A stretch of 54,051 nt of DNA from an uncultured Desulfovibrio sp. (GCA_905235595.1 CAJOMG010000014.1:1-54051); one strand, 5' to 3'; shown: positions 27,453 through 36,234, numbered from the stretch's first letter. Program-made: numbers and translations. The notes: generated by a model not told the origin, from the letters alone.

Positions 27453-27646
27453 ATTATTCTTCACAGGTCGTGTATTATAGTTAATGTTACACATTAACTA
27501 TTCATGAGACAACTGCATAATGACCGTAAAAGCAAAAATTTTACATTTTTTGCAATGAATTGACTTACATTTCTGCTGTTCTTCGTTCAATTCGCTCAAT
27601 TTTCATCCTTTTTAGCCCGTTTTCCCAAATTTTGGGCGCACTACTC
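27453..27646. other. AT-rich gap after the M23 gene with a strong inverted repeat
   Basis: No gene is supported here. ATAGTTAATG (27477-27486) and CATTAACTAT (27492-27501) form a perfect 10-bp repeat with a five-base centre. There is no T-run, so a terminator is unlikely. The remainder is AT-rich and leads into the transposase remnant. Confidence 0.5.
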
Positions 27647-28034
27647 CTATACAAAGCACAATGTTCGGGCACGAACAAGATTATATGAAAGAGCAACGAG
27701 GAAAAATTCCTGCTCCACCTTGGCCTGTCCAACGTAACGGCTTCGTGCAAACCCACGGCAATGTTTGAAAATGCCAAAGATGCGCTCTATGCCGCTGCGT
27801 AAAGATGAAATGCACTTATTGCGTGCCTTTTGCCAGCACGTAAGCGCCTTCCGCGTACGGCCTTGTCCGTGATACCGTCCTTGAATCCGTTTTTGCGGAC
27901 AACTTCACGATTGGCTCTGCTTTTGTAGCCCTTGTCCGCCAACCAAACCGTGCCTGGTGTCGGCTGCCATGTGCACCTTGTAACCGTAGCACGTCTTCTT
28001 GCCTTTCTTGAGCCATGCCGCTTCCGTATCATCC
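27647..28034 (-). pseudogene. IS5-family-like transposase remnant
   Basis: Three pieces of an IS5-type DDE transposase are readable on the minus strand in different frames. MDDTEAAWLKKGKKTCYGYKVHMAAD is followed by WLADKGYKSRANREVVRKNGFKDGI, the region with the second catalytic Asp. The last piece is ERIFGIFKHCRGFARSRYVGQAKVEQEFFLVALSYNLVRA, with the terminal Glu. About 60 residues expected between the first two are missing, and frames are shifted between pieces. The N-terminal half is absent. The remnant begins within about 15 bases of the uvrA2 stop. It is not functional. Confidence 0.75.
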
Positions 28035-28048
28035 ATTATGCAGCGGTC

Positions 28049-30526
28049 TCATATATACTTGCCGGTGCGGCTCCGGCTGCATTGCCTGATATCGGCAACA
28101 GTGCCACATGCCACCACAGTGCCGCCGTCATTCCCGCCACCGGGTCCCATATCAATGATATAATCGGCATTGCGCAGCACATCCAGATCGTGCTCAATGA
28201 CGACAACCGTTGCGCCGTTATCTATGAGCTTCTGGAAAACCTCCAGCAGCGTCATGGTGTCAAGCGGGTGCAGGCCGATGGTCGGTTCGTCAAAGGCAAA
28301 GACCACATCAGTCTGGCGCCGGCCCATCTCACATGCCAATTTGAGGCGCTGCGCCTCGCCGCCGGAAAGGCCCGGCGTCTCCTCACCCAGGGTCAGATAG
28401 CCCAGACCAAGCTCCTGCAACACACGCAGCCTATGAGCCACTGTTTTCATGCCGGCACACTCCTCCACGGCCTTGTCTATATCCATGGCCATCAGGTCGG
28501 GCAGGGAATAGGCCTGGCCTGATGTACCAGCACAGGTGACACGGCAGGCATCCCGGCCATAACGAGATCCATGGCATTGCGGGCAGGGAATATCCACATC
28601 AGGCAGGAACTGCACATCCAGGCTGATAACTCCTGTGCCATCGCATGCGGGACAGCGCAGTTTGCCCGTATTGTAGGAAAAATCACCGGCCTTATTGCCA
28701 AATTTTTTAGCATCAGCGGTACGCGCAAAAATTTTACGCAGTTCATCATGCACATTGGCATAGGTGGCCACGGTAGACCGGACATTGGTGCCAATAGGCG
28801 TGGCGTCAATAAGCCTGACATGATGTATGCTCGGCGCGTCGATAGCAAGCACATGCTGTGGTAGAGCTATGCCACGTATGGTGGCTTCCAGGGCGGGAAT
28901 AAGGCTTTCAAGAATCATGGTAGTCTTCCCTGAGCCGGAAACACCGCTCACTACGGTCAAGCGTCCCTTGGGGATATCCACCTCCAGAGGCTTGACGGTG
29001 TGTATGGCTGCCGTGGAAAGATGTATGCGTCCTGCAGCAAATACTGTTTCCGGGCTGACGCGTTTGCGTACCTGCATGTGCTCAGTTGCCGCCAGAAAAG
29101 GACCGATTTGGGAATTGGGGTTGCCTGTGACAGCAGCAATACTGCCCTGGGCAATAATCTGCCCGCCGTTGGTTCCAGCTCCTGGCCCCATCTCTATGAG
29201 CCAGTCCGCCTCTTTGAGAATCTGCGTATCGTGATCAACGAGCAACACGGAATTGCCATCAGCCACAAGATCGTGCATGACGCCTGCCAATCCTGTTATG
29301 TTCTCCGGGTGTAGCCCAATGGAAGGTTCGTCCAGCACATACAGCACGCCCGTGGTTCTGTTACGCACCGCACGGGCCAGCTGCATTCTCTGGCGTTCAC
29401 CGGTGGAAAGCGTGGCAGATGCCCTGTCGAGGGTAAGATAACCAAGCCCCAGCTCCATCAAACGCGCTGCCGCAATCTGAAAAGAGGCAATAATGCTCTC
29501 TGCCATGGGGCGCATTGCCCTGGGCAACGAGGCAGGCACACCATCCACCCATTCCACGAGCGTCGCTAGGGGCATTGTACAGGCAGCATCCAGCGAGATA
29601 CCACGCAGCCTCGGCGCCCTTGCCGCCAGGGAAAGACGTGTGCCGCCACAGTCAGGGCAGACATCCTCTTTCAAAAATTTTTCCACGCGTTTCATGCCTT
29701 TTTCGTCTTTCACCTTAGCAAGGGCGTTTTGTACCGTATAGACGGCATTGAAATAGGTGAAATCCATCTCCCCTGCGGCACCGCTCGTTTTGTTCTGATA
29801 TACCATATGCTTCTTGATAGCAGGCCCTCGAAAAACAATATCGCGTTCCTTCTGCGTCAGCTCACAGAAAGGAATATTGGTGCGCACCCCCATCTCTCTG
29901 GCAATGTCTTTCATCAGCGACCACATGAGTGTCTGCCACGGCAATACCGCACCCGCATCAATACTGAGCGATTCGTCGGGCACAAGGGTAGATTCGTCCA
30001 CAGTGCGGACAACACCTGTGCCGTTGCATGTGGGGCAGGCCCCCTGGCTGTTGAACGCCAGTTCTTCCGCGCCGGGCGCATAGAAATGCGCACGGCATGT
30101 GGGGCACAGCAACTCCTGCTCTGCAGCAACAGCAAGCGACGGCGGCACATAATGCCCCTGAGGGCATTGATGCTCCGCAAGGCGCGAAAACATGAGGCGC
30201 AAACTGTTCAACAGTTCTGTACCTGTACCGAATGTGCTGCGGATGCCCGGTATTCCGGGGCGCTGATGCAAGGCAAGTGCCGCGGGAACATGCAGGGCCT
30301 CATCCACATCGGCCCTGGCAGCCTGCGTCATTCTGCGTCGTGTATAGGTGGAGAGAGACTCAAGATACCGTCGGGACCCCTCGGCATACAGCACACCCAG
30401 CGCCAGGGAGGATTTGCCGGACCCTGACACGCCGGCTATGCCAACAATCCTGTTCAGGGGAACGTCCACATCCAGACATTTCAGATTATGAACCCGTGCG
30501 CCACGAATATTGATGCTTGCAATCAC
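28049..30526 (-). CDS. UvrA2-like ATP-binding protein (excinuclease subunit A paralogue)
   Basis: About 825 residues with two ABC ATPase modules: Walker A motifs GVSGSGKSSLALGVLY and SGVSGSGKTTMILESL, signatures LSTGERQRMQLARA and LSGGEAQRLKLACE, and Walker B VLYVLDEPSIGLHP and VFAFDEPTIGLHP. Zinc modules (CPTCRAHF, CPTCNGTG, CPACDGTG, CPQCHGS) are present. It is shorter than UvrA (about 940) because the UvrB-binding region after the first Walker A is missing, as in UvrA2 proteins of DNA-damage or drug tolerance. GTG 30526 is ten bases after GGAGG; ATG 30544 would put that site inside the gene. The C-terminus ends abruptly (SRTGKYI) next to the IS remnant. Confidence 0.82.
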   Translation of the reverse strand: MIASINIRGARVHNLKCLDVDVPLNRIVGIAGVSGSGKSSLALGVLYAEGSRRYLESLSTYTRRRMTQAARADVDEALHVPAALALHQRPGIPGIRSTFGTGTELLNSLRLMFSRLAEHQCPQGHYVPPSLAVAAEQELLCPTCRAHFYAPGAEELAFNSQGACPTCNGTGVVRTVDESTLVPDESLSIDAGAVLPWQTLMWSLMKDIAREMGVRTNIPFCELTQKERDIVFRGPAIKKHMVYQNKTSGAAGEMDFTYFNAVYTVQNALAKVKDEKGMKRVEKFLKEDVCPDCGGTRLSLAARAPRLRGISLDAACTMPLATLVEWVDGVPASLPRAMRPMAESIIASFQIAAARLMELGLGYLTLDRASATLSTGERQRMQLARAVRNRTTGVLYVLDEPSIGLHPENITGLAGVMHDLVADGNSVLLVDHDTQILKEADWLIEMGPGAGTNGGQIIAQGSIAAVTGNPNSQIGPFLAATEHMQVRKRVSPETVFAAGRIHLSTAAIHTVKPLEVDIPKGRLTVVSGVSGSGKTTMILESLIPALEATIRGIALPQHVLAIDAPSIHHVRLIDATPIGTNVRSTVATYANVHDELRKIFARTADAKKFGNKAGDFSYNTGKLRCPACDGTGVISLDVQFLPDVDIPCPQCHGSRYGRDACRVTCAGTSGQAYSLPDLMAMDIDKAVEECAGMKTVAHRLRVLQELGLGYLTLGEETPGLSGGEAQRLKLACEMGRRQTDVVFAFDEPTIGLHPLDTMTLLEVFQKLIDNGATVVVIEHDLDVLRNADYIIDMGPGGGNDGGTVVACGTVADIRQCSRSRTGKYI

Positions 30527-30718
30527 TGTCAGTGCTCCTCCCATCCAAACGCTATCTTTTGGTTTGGCATTGCTTTACAGAGCATACATACAGCTGTAAA
30601 GGGGCGTGGAACTTCTTGCAATAATTGCCCGAGCAGGGCACACTGGACATCGTAAAGATTTGTTACATGGCAGGCACGCGCAAATGGTTCAGGCCCCAAC
30701 AGGACAAAGGCAGACAAT

Positions 30719-31159
30719 ATGCAAATGCCCTCACGCAATGCCTGGTTGCTCATAGGCACCATTGCCCTGCTCTGCGCCCTGGAAACTTGGGCTTACCATT
30801 CTTTTGGCAAACATGCACAGACGGGCATTGCCCGTCATAGTCTAAATGTGCAGGAAGCACAGCGCTATATAGCAGCGCAGTCAGACCTGGTTGTTGTGGA
30901 TGTACGCACCAAGCATGAATTTTCCGGTTCTCATCTGCCAGGGGCCATCAACATGCCTCTGTTTGAACTGTACAACCAGGCCAGCACACTGCCCAGCAAC
31001 TGCCCCATCCTGCTGACTGATATTGCCGGCGCACGCGCCAACCAGGCTTACAAGCTGCTGCGCCGTTTGCGGCCGGACATCGCAGAAATGTATTACGTCA
31101 ATGGAAGACTGCTCTCCCTGCCGGTGGCAGGGGCAGCTGACGTCATTTCTTCCCCCTGA
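30719..31159 (+). CDS. Membrane-anchored rhodanese-like protein without the catalytic Cys
   Basis: The 146-residue protein begins with a signal anchor (about residues 9-25). The rhodanese domain that follows has the CH2A motif (LVVVDVRTKHEFSGSHLPGAINMPLFEL). Where the active-site loop with Cys should be (usually CRSGxRA), it reads LLTDIAGARANQA, so sulfurtransferase activity is not expected. It may bind or sense rather than transfer sulfur. AAAGG is eight bases before the ATG. Its 3' end overlaps that of the convergent LuxR-type gene by 67 bases. Confidence 0.75.
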   Translation: MQMPSRNAWLLIGTIALLCALETWAYHSFGKHAQTGIARHSLNVQEAQRYIAAQSDLVVVDVRTKHEFSGSHLPGAINMPLFELYNQASTLPSNCPILLTDIAGARANQAYKLLRRLRPDIAEMYYVNGRLLSLPVAGAADVISSP

Positions 31160-32529
31160 CTCTCGCCATGGCCACTCTCCCGGAAAAAGAGCGCCAACAG
31201 AAGAATTCTGTTCCGGGTCCCTGTCTTACGTAGCAGCTGACGCACATGGCTCTTGACCGTGTTTTCTGAGATGTTCAGAATTTGTGCCATTTCTGACGTC
31301 TCATTGCCTGCTATGATCAGGGCAAGAACATCCTGTTCTCTTTTGGATATGCCATATTTTGAGGAAAACAGACCAAGTGCCACAGCGGGATACGCATCTT
31401 CTGCAGCTTCATGCTCTGAGGATGATGCAATAGTGATGGTGCCTGCCAGCGTCAGGGCATACTGAACACGAGATGCTATGAAGCTAAAGCTTGCCGTAAG
31501 CACCCACATAAGGCAGTAAAAGGGCACAATACCCGGAAAAATCTGAAGAAAGTCCCGGATTGCCGTAAACGAACACAAAAAACATAGCCATGGCAAAACA
31601 AGAACAAACCCTGAAGGAAGATCGCTGGTTTTCAACAACTGCATAAACACCAGCTGCAGATACAACAGGGCAACAGCCCTGACTGATAGATCAAGGGCAT
31701 ACAGCAGCCAGTACACAACATTGCCTTCAAATGGCAGGGTAACCAGTGGTGCCATGATGACAAAAGCAAGGCAGCATAACAGTACGCGCATATCTGTACC
31801 CCTGCGGTCCAGCCAGTACCCGACAAGGGGATAGACCACCCAAAGATACAGGTATACCTCCTGGGGAATGGGAAAATCCCGCGCATGCATGCGGTAAAAT
31901 AGCCAGTCCATGACGGCATTGAGCAGAAAAAAGACCAGGGCAATGCTGGTAAGATAAGTCAATGTTTCCCAGGATAGCTTTCTGTCCAATGTGTATTCGT
32001 GTTCAGCCTGTTCCGGAGCATATGCAGGGGTCAGCGCCGCGCACAGCCCGGAAAAAGCAAACAGCAAGGCCAAGCCTGGAAGCACAACAATCTGTACGTC
32101 AAGATATAGATTAAAAACTGTAGGCAGCATTCCCCCCAGCACAACAACGGCCAACACACAGCCCAGGTAATATCCGCGCATGTGACACGACAGCCGTATA
32201 TTTTCCAGAAAAAACGCCAGAGGCAGAGAGGCACAGGCACAGCCAAGCGCAACAAGGCTAGGTTGCTTCCAATATGCGCCACAAATGCAACAGAAGGCAG
32301 CGAACATACCAGGCAGCAGGCGCATGGCGGCGCCCCGTATGCCACGCATACGCAACCACGGTAATAGCATTGCGCTCGTCAGGGCACCAATCATAGCTCC
32401 AGCAAGGAGCATGGGGATATAGGGCTCCAGCCCATCCCAAGCGGGAACCCCCTCCCGCAGGCACAAGGAATGAGCGAAGAGCACACATACCAAGCCCGTA
32501 CTATTCCAAAATCGCTGCAACAATATCAT
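31093..32529 (-). CDS. Membrane-bound LuxR-family transcriptional regulator
   Basis: Most of the 478-residue protein is a polytopic membrane domain with roughly ten to twelve helices, resembling a transporter. After it, residues about 395-455 form a LuxR-type helix-turn-helix (YGISKREQDVLALIIAGNETSEMAQILNISENTVKSHVRQLLRKTGTRNR). The membrane part probably senses an envelope or small-molecule signal. The ATG at 32529 directly abuts AAAGGA; a TTG at 32523 has better spacing and may be the true start. It diverges from three exported-protein genes, with three palindromic operators between, suggesting it regulates itself and them. Confidence 0.82.
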   Translation of the reverse strand: MILLQRFWNSTGLVCVLFAHSLCLREGVPAWDGLEPYIPMLLAGAMIGALTSAMLLPWLRMRGIRGAAMRLLPGMFAAFCCICGAYWKQPSLVALGCACASLPLAFFLENIRLSCHMRGYYLGCVLAVVVLGGMLPTVFNLYLDVQIVVLPGLALLFAFSGLCAALTPAYAPEQAEHEYTLDRKLSWETLTYLTSIALVFFLLNAVMDWLFYRMHARDFPIPQEVYLYLWVVYPLVGYWLDRRGTDMRVLLCCLAFVIMAPLVTLPFEGNVVYWLLYALDLSVRAVALLYLQLVFMQLLKTSDLPSGFVLVLPWLCFLCSFTAIRDFLQIFPGIVPFYCLMWVLTASFSFIASRVQYALTLAGTITIASSSEHEAAEDAYPAVALGLFSSKYGISKREQDVLALIIAGNETSEMAQILNISENTVKSHVRQLLRKTGTRNRILLLALFFRESGHGESQGEEMTSAAPATGRESSLPLT

Positions 32530-32539
32530 TCCTTTATCT

Positions 32540-32564
32540 GAACGGGCACATAATTGCCCCGTTC
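32540..32564. repeat. Inverted repeat in the leader of the LuxR-type gene
   Basis: GAACGGG (32540-32546) and CCCGTTC (32558-32564) are perfect arms with an 11-base centre. The repeat lies between the proposed promoter and the start codon, so it could be an RNA hairpin or a second operator. Confidence 0.4.
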
Positions 32565-32566
32565 TT

Positions 32567-32596
32567 AAAATACACTGCTGTATTTTCCCCGGTCAA
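32567..32596 (-). promoter_or_regulatory. Promoter of the LuxR-type regulator gene
   Basis: TTGACC (32596-32591) and TATTTT (32572-32567) on the minus strand are 18 bases apart. The nearest palindromic operator is centred about 52 bases upstream of the expected transcription start. Confidence 0.5.
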
Positions 32597-32604
32597 GCCC
32601 CTTT

Positions 32605-32686
32605 TCATCCAAAAGGATGATGGTTTTTCTTACTCATCCTAAAGGATGATTTTTCATATAAAACTCAAAATTATCCTAAAGGATGA
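32605..32686. promoter_or_regulatory. Three copies of a 16-bp palindromic operator
   Basis: TCATCCTAAAGGATGA at 32634-32649 is a perfect palindrome. Copies with small changes are at 32605-32620 (TCATCC-AAAA-GGATGA) and 32671-32686 (one base different in the outer left arm). Centres are 29 and 37 bases apart. They sit between the divergent LuxR-type gene and the hdeA-like gene, just upstream of the regulator's -35 element. They are the likely binding sites of that regulator. Confidence 0.7.
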
Positions 32687-32772
32687 TATGCATTTGCCAA
32701 TGCTCTTGTGTATTAAATTTTTTGGATGAATCTGTTTTTATTTTTTTAACATTAAAAAATGAGGATTCTGAC

Positions 32773-33066
32773 ATGGGTAAAATTTGTTTGGCAGTTGTTG
32801 CCACCATGCTGTTGTGTTTGCCGGCTACGGGCTTTGCCGCTGGCAATGAACAGGATATGGCGAAAATTACCTGCAAGGAATTTCTTGGCGCTGGTGACAA
32901 CATGGGCATGATGCTCACTTGGATTGACGGTTACATGAGTGGCAAGAGTGACAACACCGTGATGAGCGAAGAATGGATGAAAAAGCTCGGGACTCACATG
33001 GGTCAGTATTGCGGCAAAAACCCCTCCCATACCATCATGCAAGCCATAGAAGCCATGCCTGAATAA
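32773..33066 (+). CDS. HdeA/HdeB-like periplasmic acid-stress protein
   Basis: The 97-residue exported protein has a signal peptide (MGKICLAVVATMLLCLPATGFA). Its mature domain has the HdeA layout: ITCKEFL, a central W (LTWIDGY) and QYCGKNP, the two Cys probably forming the single disulfide. HdeA proteins are periplasmic chaperones that unfold at low pH. GAGG lies eight bases before the ATG; an in-frame ATG at 32683 would overlap an operator copy. It leads a three-gene set with the next two. Confidence 0.75.
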   Translation: MGKICLAVVATMLLCLPATGFAAGNEQDMAKITCKEFLGAGDNMGMMLTWIDGYMSGKSDNTVMSEEWMKKLGTHMGQYCGKNPSHTIMQAIEAMPE

Positions 33067-33090
33067 CTTAGGCACAGAGAGTATGCTATT

Positions 33091-33420
33091 ATGAAAAAAA
33101 TCATTCTTACAGTGTTTGCCTGCTGCTTTATGACAGCCTTTGCCGTTACCGCTATGGCCAAAGAGGTCATTATTGCCAACGGTTGCGACTTTCCCCTGCA
33201 TTTCATCGGCCTGAGCCGTAGCGGCGATACACAGGCCGAAAATCTTCTTTCCGAACCGGTGAAACCCGGCGACGGCATCAAGGTTTCTCTAAATGAAACC
33301 AAAGGCATCGACCTTACAGTACAGGACAATGAAGGTGGACAGGTGGACTTTTCCGGTCTTGATCTAACCAACGCTTCCAAAGTCATACTGAAGGCTGACG
33401 GCACAGCTGACATCGAATAG
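33091..33420 (+). CDS. Secreted small protein of unknown function
   Basis: I do not recognise the family. The 109-residue product has a clear signal peptide (MKKIILTVFACCFMTAFAVTAMA). A mature beta-rich domain follows, beginning KEVIIANGCDFPLHFIGLSRSG, with one Cys and many Asp/Gly residues near the end. The opening resembles domains displaying a conserved NGCDFPL-type strand. It is 24 bases after the hdeA-like gene and is probably co-expressed. Confidence 0.7.
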   Translation: MKKIILTVFACCFMTAFAVTAMAKEVIIANGCDFPLHFIGLSRSGDTQAENLLSEPVKPGDGIKVSLNETKGIDLTVQDNEGGQVDFSGLDLTNASKVILKADGTADIE

Positions 33421-33509
33421 ACCGAACAGAGATTCCTGCATCTGTGTACGGAGCGGTTACCCCATACAAGGATATCCGCTCCTTTTTAATATTATATGCC
33501 GAGGCAAGT

Positions 33510-35564
33510 ATGAAGCGCACAGTATTCCTCCTGGCCGTGTTCACATGGAGCTTTTTCTGGACGCTTTCCGAACAAGTCCATGCCCATAGCTGGGCCGTAT
33601 ACTGGTATGTCTGCGGCAGTGATCTGGAACGACGCATGGGAGGTGCCACTGCGGATATTGCGGAAGCTTTGAACGCCAAACTTAGTGACGATGTGGTTGT
33701 TGTGCTGCAGACAGGCGGCACGAAAAAATGGCAGAATGAAGTTATCTCTAGCAAAAATTTGGAGCGCTATCTCATTGACAAGGAAGACATGCACCACCTT
33801 GCCAGTCTGCCACAGGCCAGCATGGGCGACAGTGCTACACTTGCCGATTTTTTGCGGTTCTGTCATGAGCACTACCCTGCCGATCATGCCATACTAATCA
33901 TCTGGGATCACGGCGGCGGCAGTGTGCATGAACTTGCTCTTGACGAAAATTTCAATGACGATGGTTTGACACTCAAAGAATTACGCGCGGCCCTCGAAAA
34001 AACATGGACGCCCAACGAAAAGCACCCTCCTCTGGAAATAATCGGCTTTGACGCCTGCCTCATGGCCACATTGGACGTTGCCAATGTGGCACATGGCTTC
34101 GCCCGATATATGGTGGCTTCAGAAGACATGGTTCCCGGCAATGGCTGGGAATACAAGCGATTCCTCAGCGAGTTGGCCCAAAACAGCAGCATGGATGGCG
34201 CAGCCCTTGGCAAGTGCATCTGCGACACATATATGACCGGCTGCGAAGAGGCGGATACCGCGGAAAGTGTCACTTTATCTGTCACGGATCTCTCCCGTCT
34301 GCCACAGATAAACGCGGCCTGGGACAGACTTGGACTGGAAGTCGCCAAGGCAGTGAAGAACGATCGCGGATTCTACGCCGTCATGGGACGTCATGCCAAT
34401 GCAGCGGAGAATTACCACAACTCCAAAACTTCCGGCTATTCCAATATGGTTGACATGGGAGACTATCTTCGCCGTATGCAGAGCCACTTTGACCAACATG
34501 TAGAAATCGCTATGCGTGCTCTGCAGGAGGCCATCACGTACAGGGTCAATGGGACCTATCGCAAATCCTCCGGCCTCTCTTTCTATTATCCCCTAGACGG
34601 TGGTAAAAGCTACGAGGCCATGCTGGATCACGGCTGTGTGACGGCATTTCTCATTCTACAGGGTCTGCAACTTGGCAAAATTGACAGGGAGATGGCACGC
34701 AGCCGACTTATGGCAATTGCCACTGCGCTTGATGCTGTCCCAGGCACTGCTGTTGCCGTGGGTGAACCTATTCCTCAGCCAGAAAATCCACCTGAAGCAC
34801 CAGACACCACAACTGCCGATCAGTGGAGCACATTTGCCACGGCCGGAGTTCAAGGCGTGCTGGCCACTCTGCAGCCATTGGAACAGCTTGATATCAGCAG
34901 CCTGGAAGATGCCCCGCTTTCCATCAGTGCTCAGGGTGACGCCACTCTGACTCTTGGCCCAGAAAAAATAAAATTTATCAGCGCAGTGTATTTCTATCTT
35001 GCCTTTTACAGTGAGGAAGATGACATTATTGTCTTTCTCGGCAAAGATGGAGATGTGCAGGCAGACTGGGAGCAAGGCATATTCCGCGACAATTATCGCA
35101 ATACCTGGGCGGCATTGGACGGGCATCAGCTTTTTTTGGATATTATGTACATGGATGAAGAGAAATATCGATACAACGTGCCGGTAAAGCTCAATGGCGA
35201 CCGTGTGTATCTGGACATAATCTACGACTTTAATACCAGTACGTACAAACTCCTAGGAGCGCGAAATATCCTCAATGGGGATATTCCCGATAAATTTCTG
35301 CGCAAATTGAAGGCAGGTGATGCAATAACCACCATTTTCCCCTACATGCGCATCAGTTCCGCAGACGACGATATGGAAGAAATGGAACTCGAATCATTCA
35401 CATTAACGGAGACTTCCACTGTTGTGGATGCAGATCTGGGCGATGGTAACTTTGTATATATGTTTGAGATGAACGATGTACAGGGCAATACCGCGCTCTC
35501 ACAGATGGCATCCATAGAGGTAAAGGATGGCCAAATCACCATCGCTGCAGAGGATGATGAATAG
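33510..35564 (+). CDS. Exported clostripain-family (C11) cysteine peptidase
   Basis: The 684-residue protein has a signal peptide (MKRTVFLLAVFTWSFFWTLSEQVHA). The C11 catalytic domain has His 134 in LIIWDHGGGS and Cys 183 in IIGFDACLMATLDVA, the family dyad. The C-terminal 250 residues are an additional acidic beta-rich region after a Pro-rich hinge (about residue 420) and may bind a substrate or the envelope. GAGG lies five bases before ATG 33510. C11 enzymes cleave after Arg or Lys; the target here is unknown. It is the last gene of the exported trio. Confidence 0.85.
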   Translation: MKRTVFLLAVFTWSFFWTLSEQVHAHSWAVYWYVCGSDLERRMGGATADIAEALNAKLSDDVVVVLQTGGTKKWQNEVISSKNLERYLIDKEDMHHLASLPQASMGDSATLADFLRFCHEHYPADHAILIIWDHGGGSVHELALDENFNDDGLTLKELRAALEKTWTPNEKHPPLEIIGFDACLMATLDVANVAHGFARYMVASEDMVPGNGWEYKRFLSELAQNSSMDGAALGKCICDTYMTGCEEADTAESVTLSVTDLSRLPQINAAWDRLGLEVAKAVKNDRGFYAVMGRHANAAENYHNSKTSGYSNMVDMGDYLRRMQSHFDQHVEIAMRALQEAITYRVNGTYRKSSGLSFYYPLDGGKSYEAMLDHGCVTAFLILQGLQLGKIDREMARSRLMAIATALDAVPGTAVAVGEPIPQPENPPEAPDTTTADQWSTFATAGVQGVLATLQPLEQLDISSLEDAPLSISAQGDATLTLGPEKIKFISAVYFYLAFYSEEDDIIVFLGKDGDVQADWEQGIFRDNYRNTWAALDGHQLFLDIMYMDEEKYRYNVPVKLNGDRVYLDIIYDFNTSTYKLLGARNILNGDIPDKFLRKLKAGDAITTIFPYMRISSADDDMEEMELESFTLTETSTVVDADLGDGNFVYMFEMNDVQGNTALSQMASIEVKDGQITIAAEDDE

Positions 35565-35585
35565 ATAATAGATACCGCCTGCAGA

Positions 35586-35921
35586 TTACCACTTTCTGTC
35601 TATAATTTCCAGGACATCATTAATTCTTTTGACATTCTGCATGTATTCACCAAAACATAAGCAGTCATAACTGTCTTTTAGAATGAAGATTGAAACCAGT
35701 ATGTTATCATTATTATATACTTCTAGGGCAGGGGTATGGATTTTAATATCCTTATTGTCAAAATCTTCCCAATAAGACAGGCGTAAAAAATACCCGCGCC
35801 AATAGATAGCGTCTACTATCTTATAAAACTTAAAATTTTCTTTTAAGAAAATCTTTATACTTGAATACCCAACTATCCTGCGTCTGATATGCGTATTATC
35901 TATGGATATAATTTTTTTCAT
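35586..35921 (-). CDS. AT-rich hypothetical protein
   Basis: I do not recognise this 111-residue protein. It is rich in Ile, Lys, Asn and Tyr (KIFLKENFKFYKIVDAIYWRGYFLRLSYWEDFDNKDIKI), with no signal peptide or membrane segment. Its base composition is far more AT-rich than its neighbours, which suggests recent acquisition. AGGA is nine bases before the ATG. It is convergent with the C11 peptidase gene. Confidence 0.55.
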   Translation of the reverse strand: MKKIISIDNTHIRRRIVGYSSIKIFLKENFKFYKIVDAIYWRGYFLRLSYWEDFDNKDIKIHTPALEVYNNDNILVSIFILKDSYDCLCFGEYMQNVKRINDVLEIIDRKW

Positions 35922-35963
35922 AGGTAATATCCTGAAGAATGGTGCATGCTAATCTGGCGACAT

Positions 35964-36221
35964 TCAGTCATTACCCAGATGTTCTTTTTTCCAAACCTGC
36001 ATGCCCTCACGCACAGATTCCCGTACATGGAGTTCTGCATCTAGCGTGACGGGCACATCACTGTAGTACACGGCACCACTGTGAAGGTCGTTTTCCTCCT
36101 GTACCTGATAGTAGCGTTGCCAGGCCGGCGAACGATCATAAAACCATGGCGTGACCACAGCGAAAAAAAACCATAAGCCTGCTATACAACACACCAACCG
36201 AAGGATTTTCTTGCCCACCAT
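35964..36221 (-). CDS. Small one-helix membrane protein
   Basis: The 85-residue product starts at ATG 36221, set by AGGAGGGT just upstream; the frame is open a little further to 36236. Residues about 7-24 form a transmembrane segment (RLVCCIAGLWFFFAVVTPW). The rest is a charged periplasmic tail. The gene lies 68 bases downstream of the YeiH-type transporter gene, beyond a terminator. Function is unknown. Confidence 0.6.
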   Translation of the reverse strand: MVGKKILRLVCCIAGLWFFFAVVTPWFYDRSPAWQRYYQVQEENDLHSGAVYYSDVPVTLDAELHVRESVREGMQVWKKEHLGND

Positions 36222-36234
36222 ACCCTCCTGATAC

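Noticed and set aside
27787..28032. 81-codon frame as an intact small gene
   Set aside because: It contains a mid-piece of an IS5-type transposase, with the matching upstream and downstream parts in other frames. It is part of a degenerate transposase.
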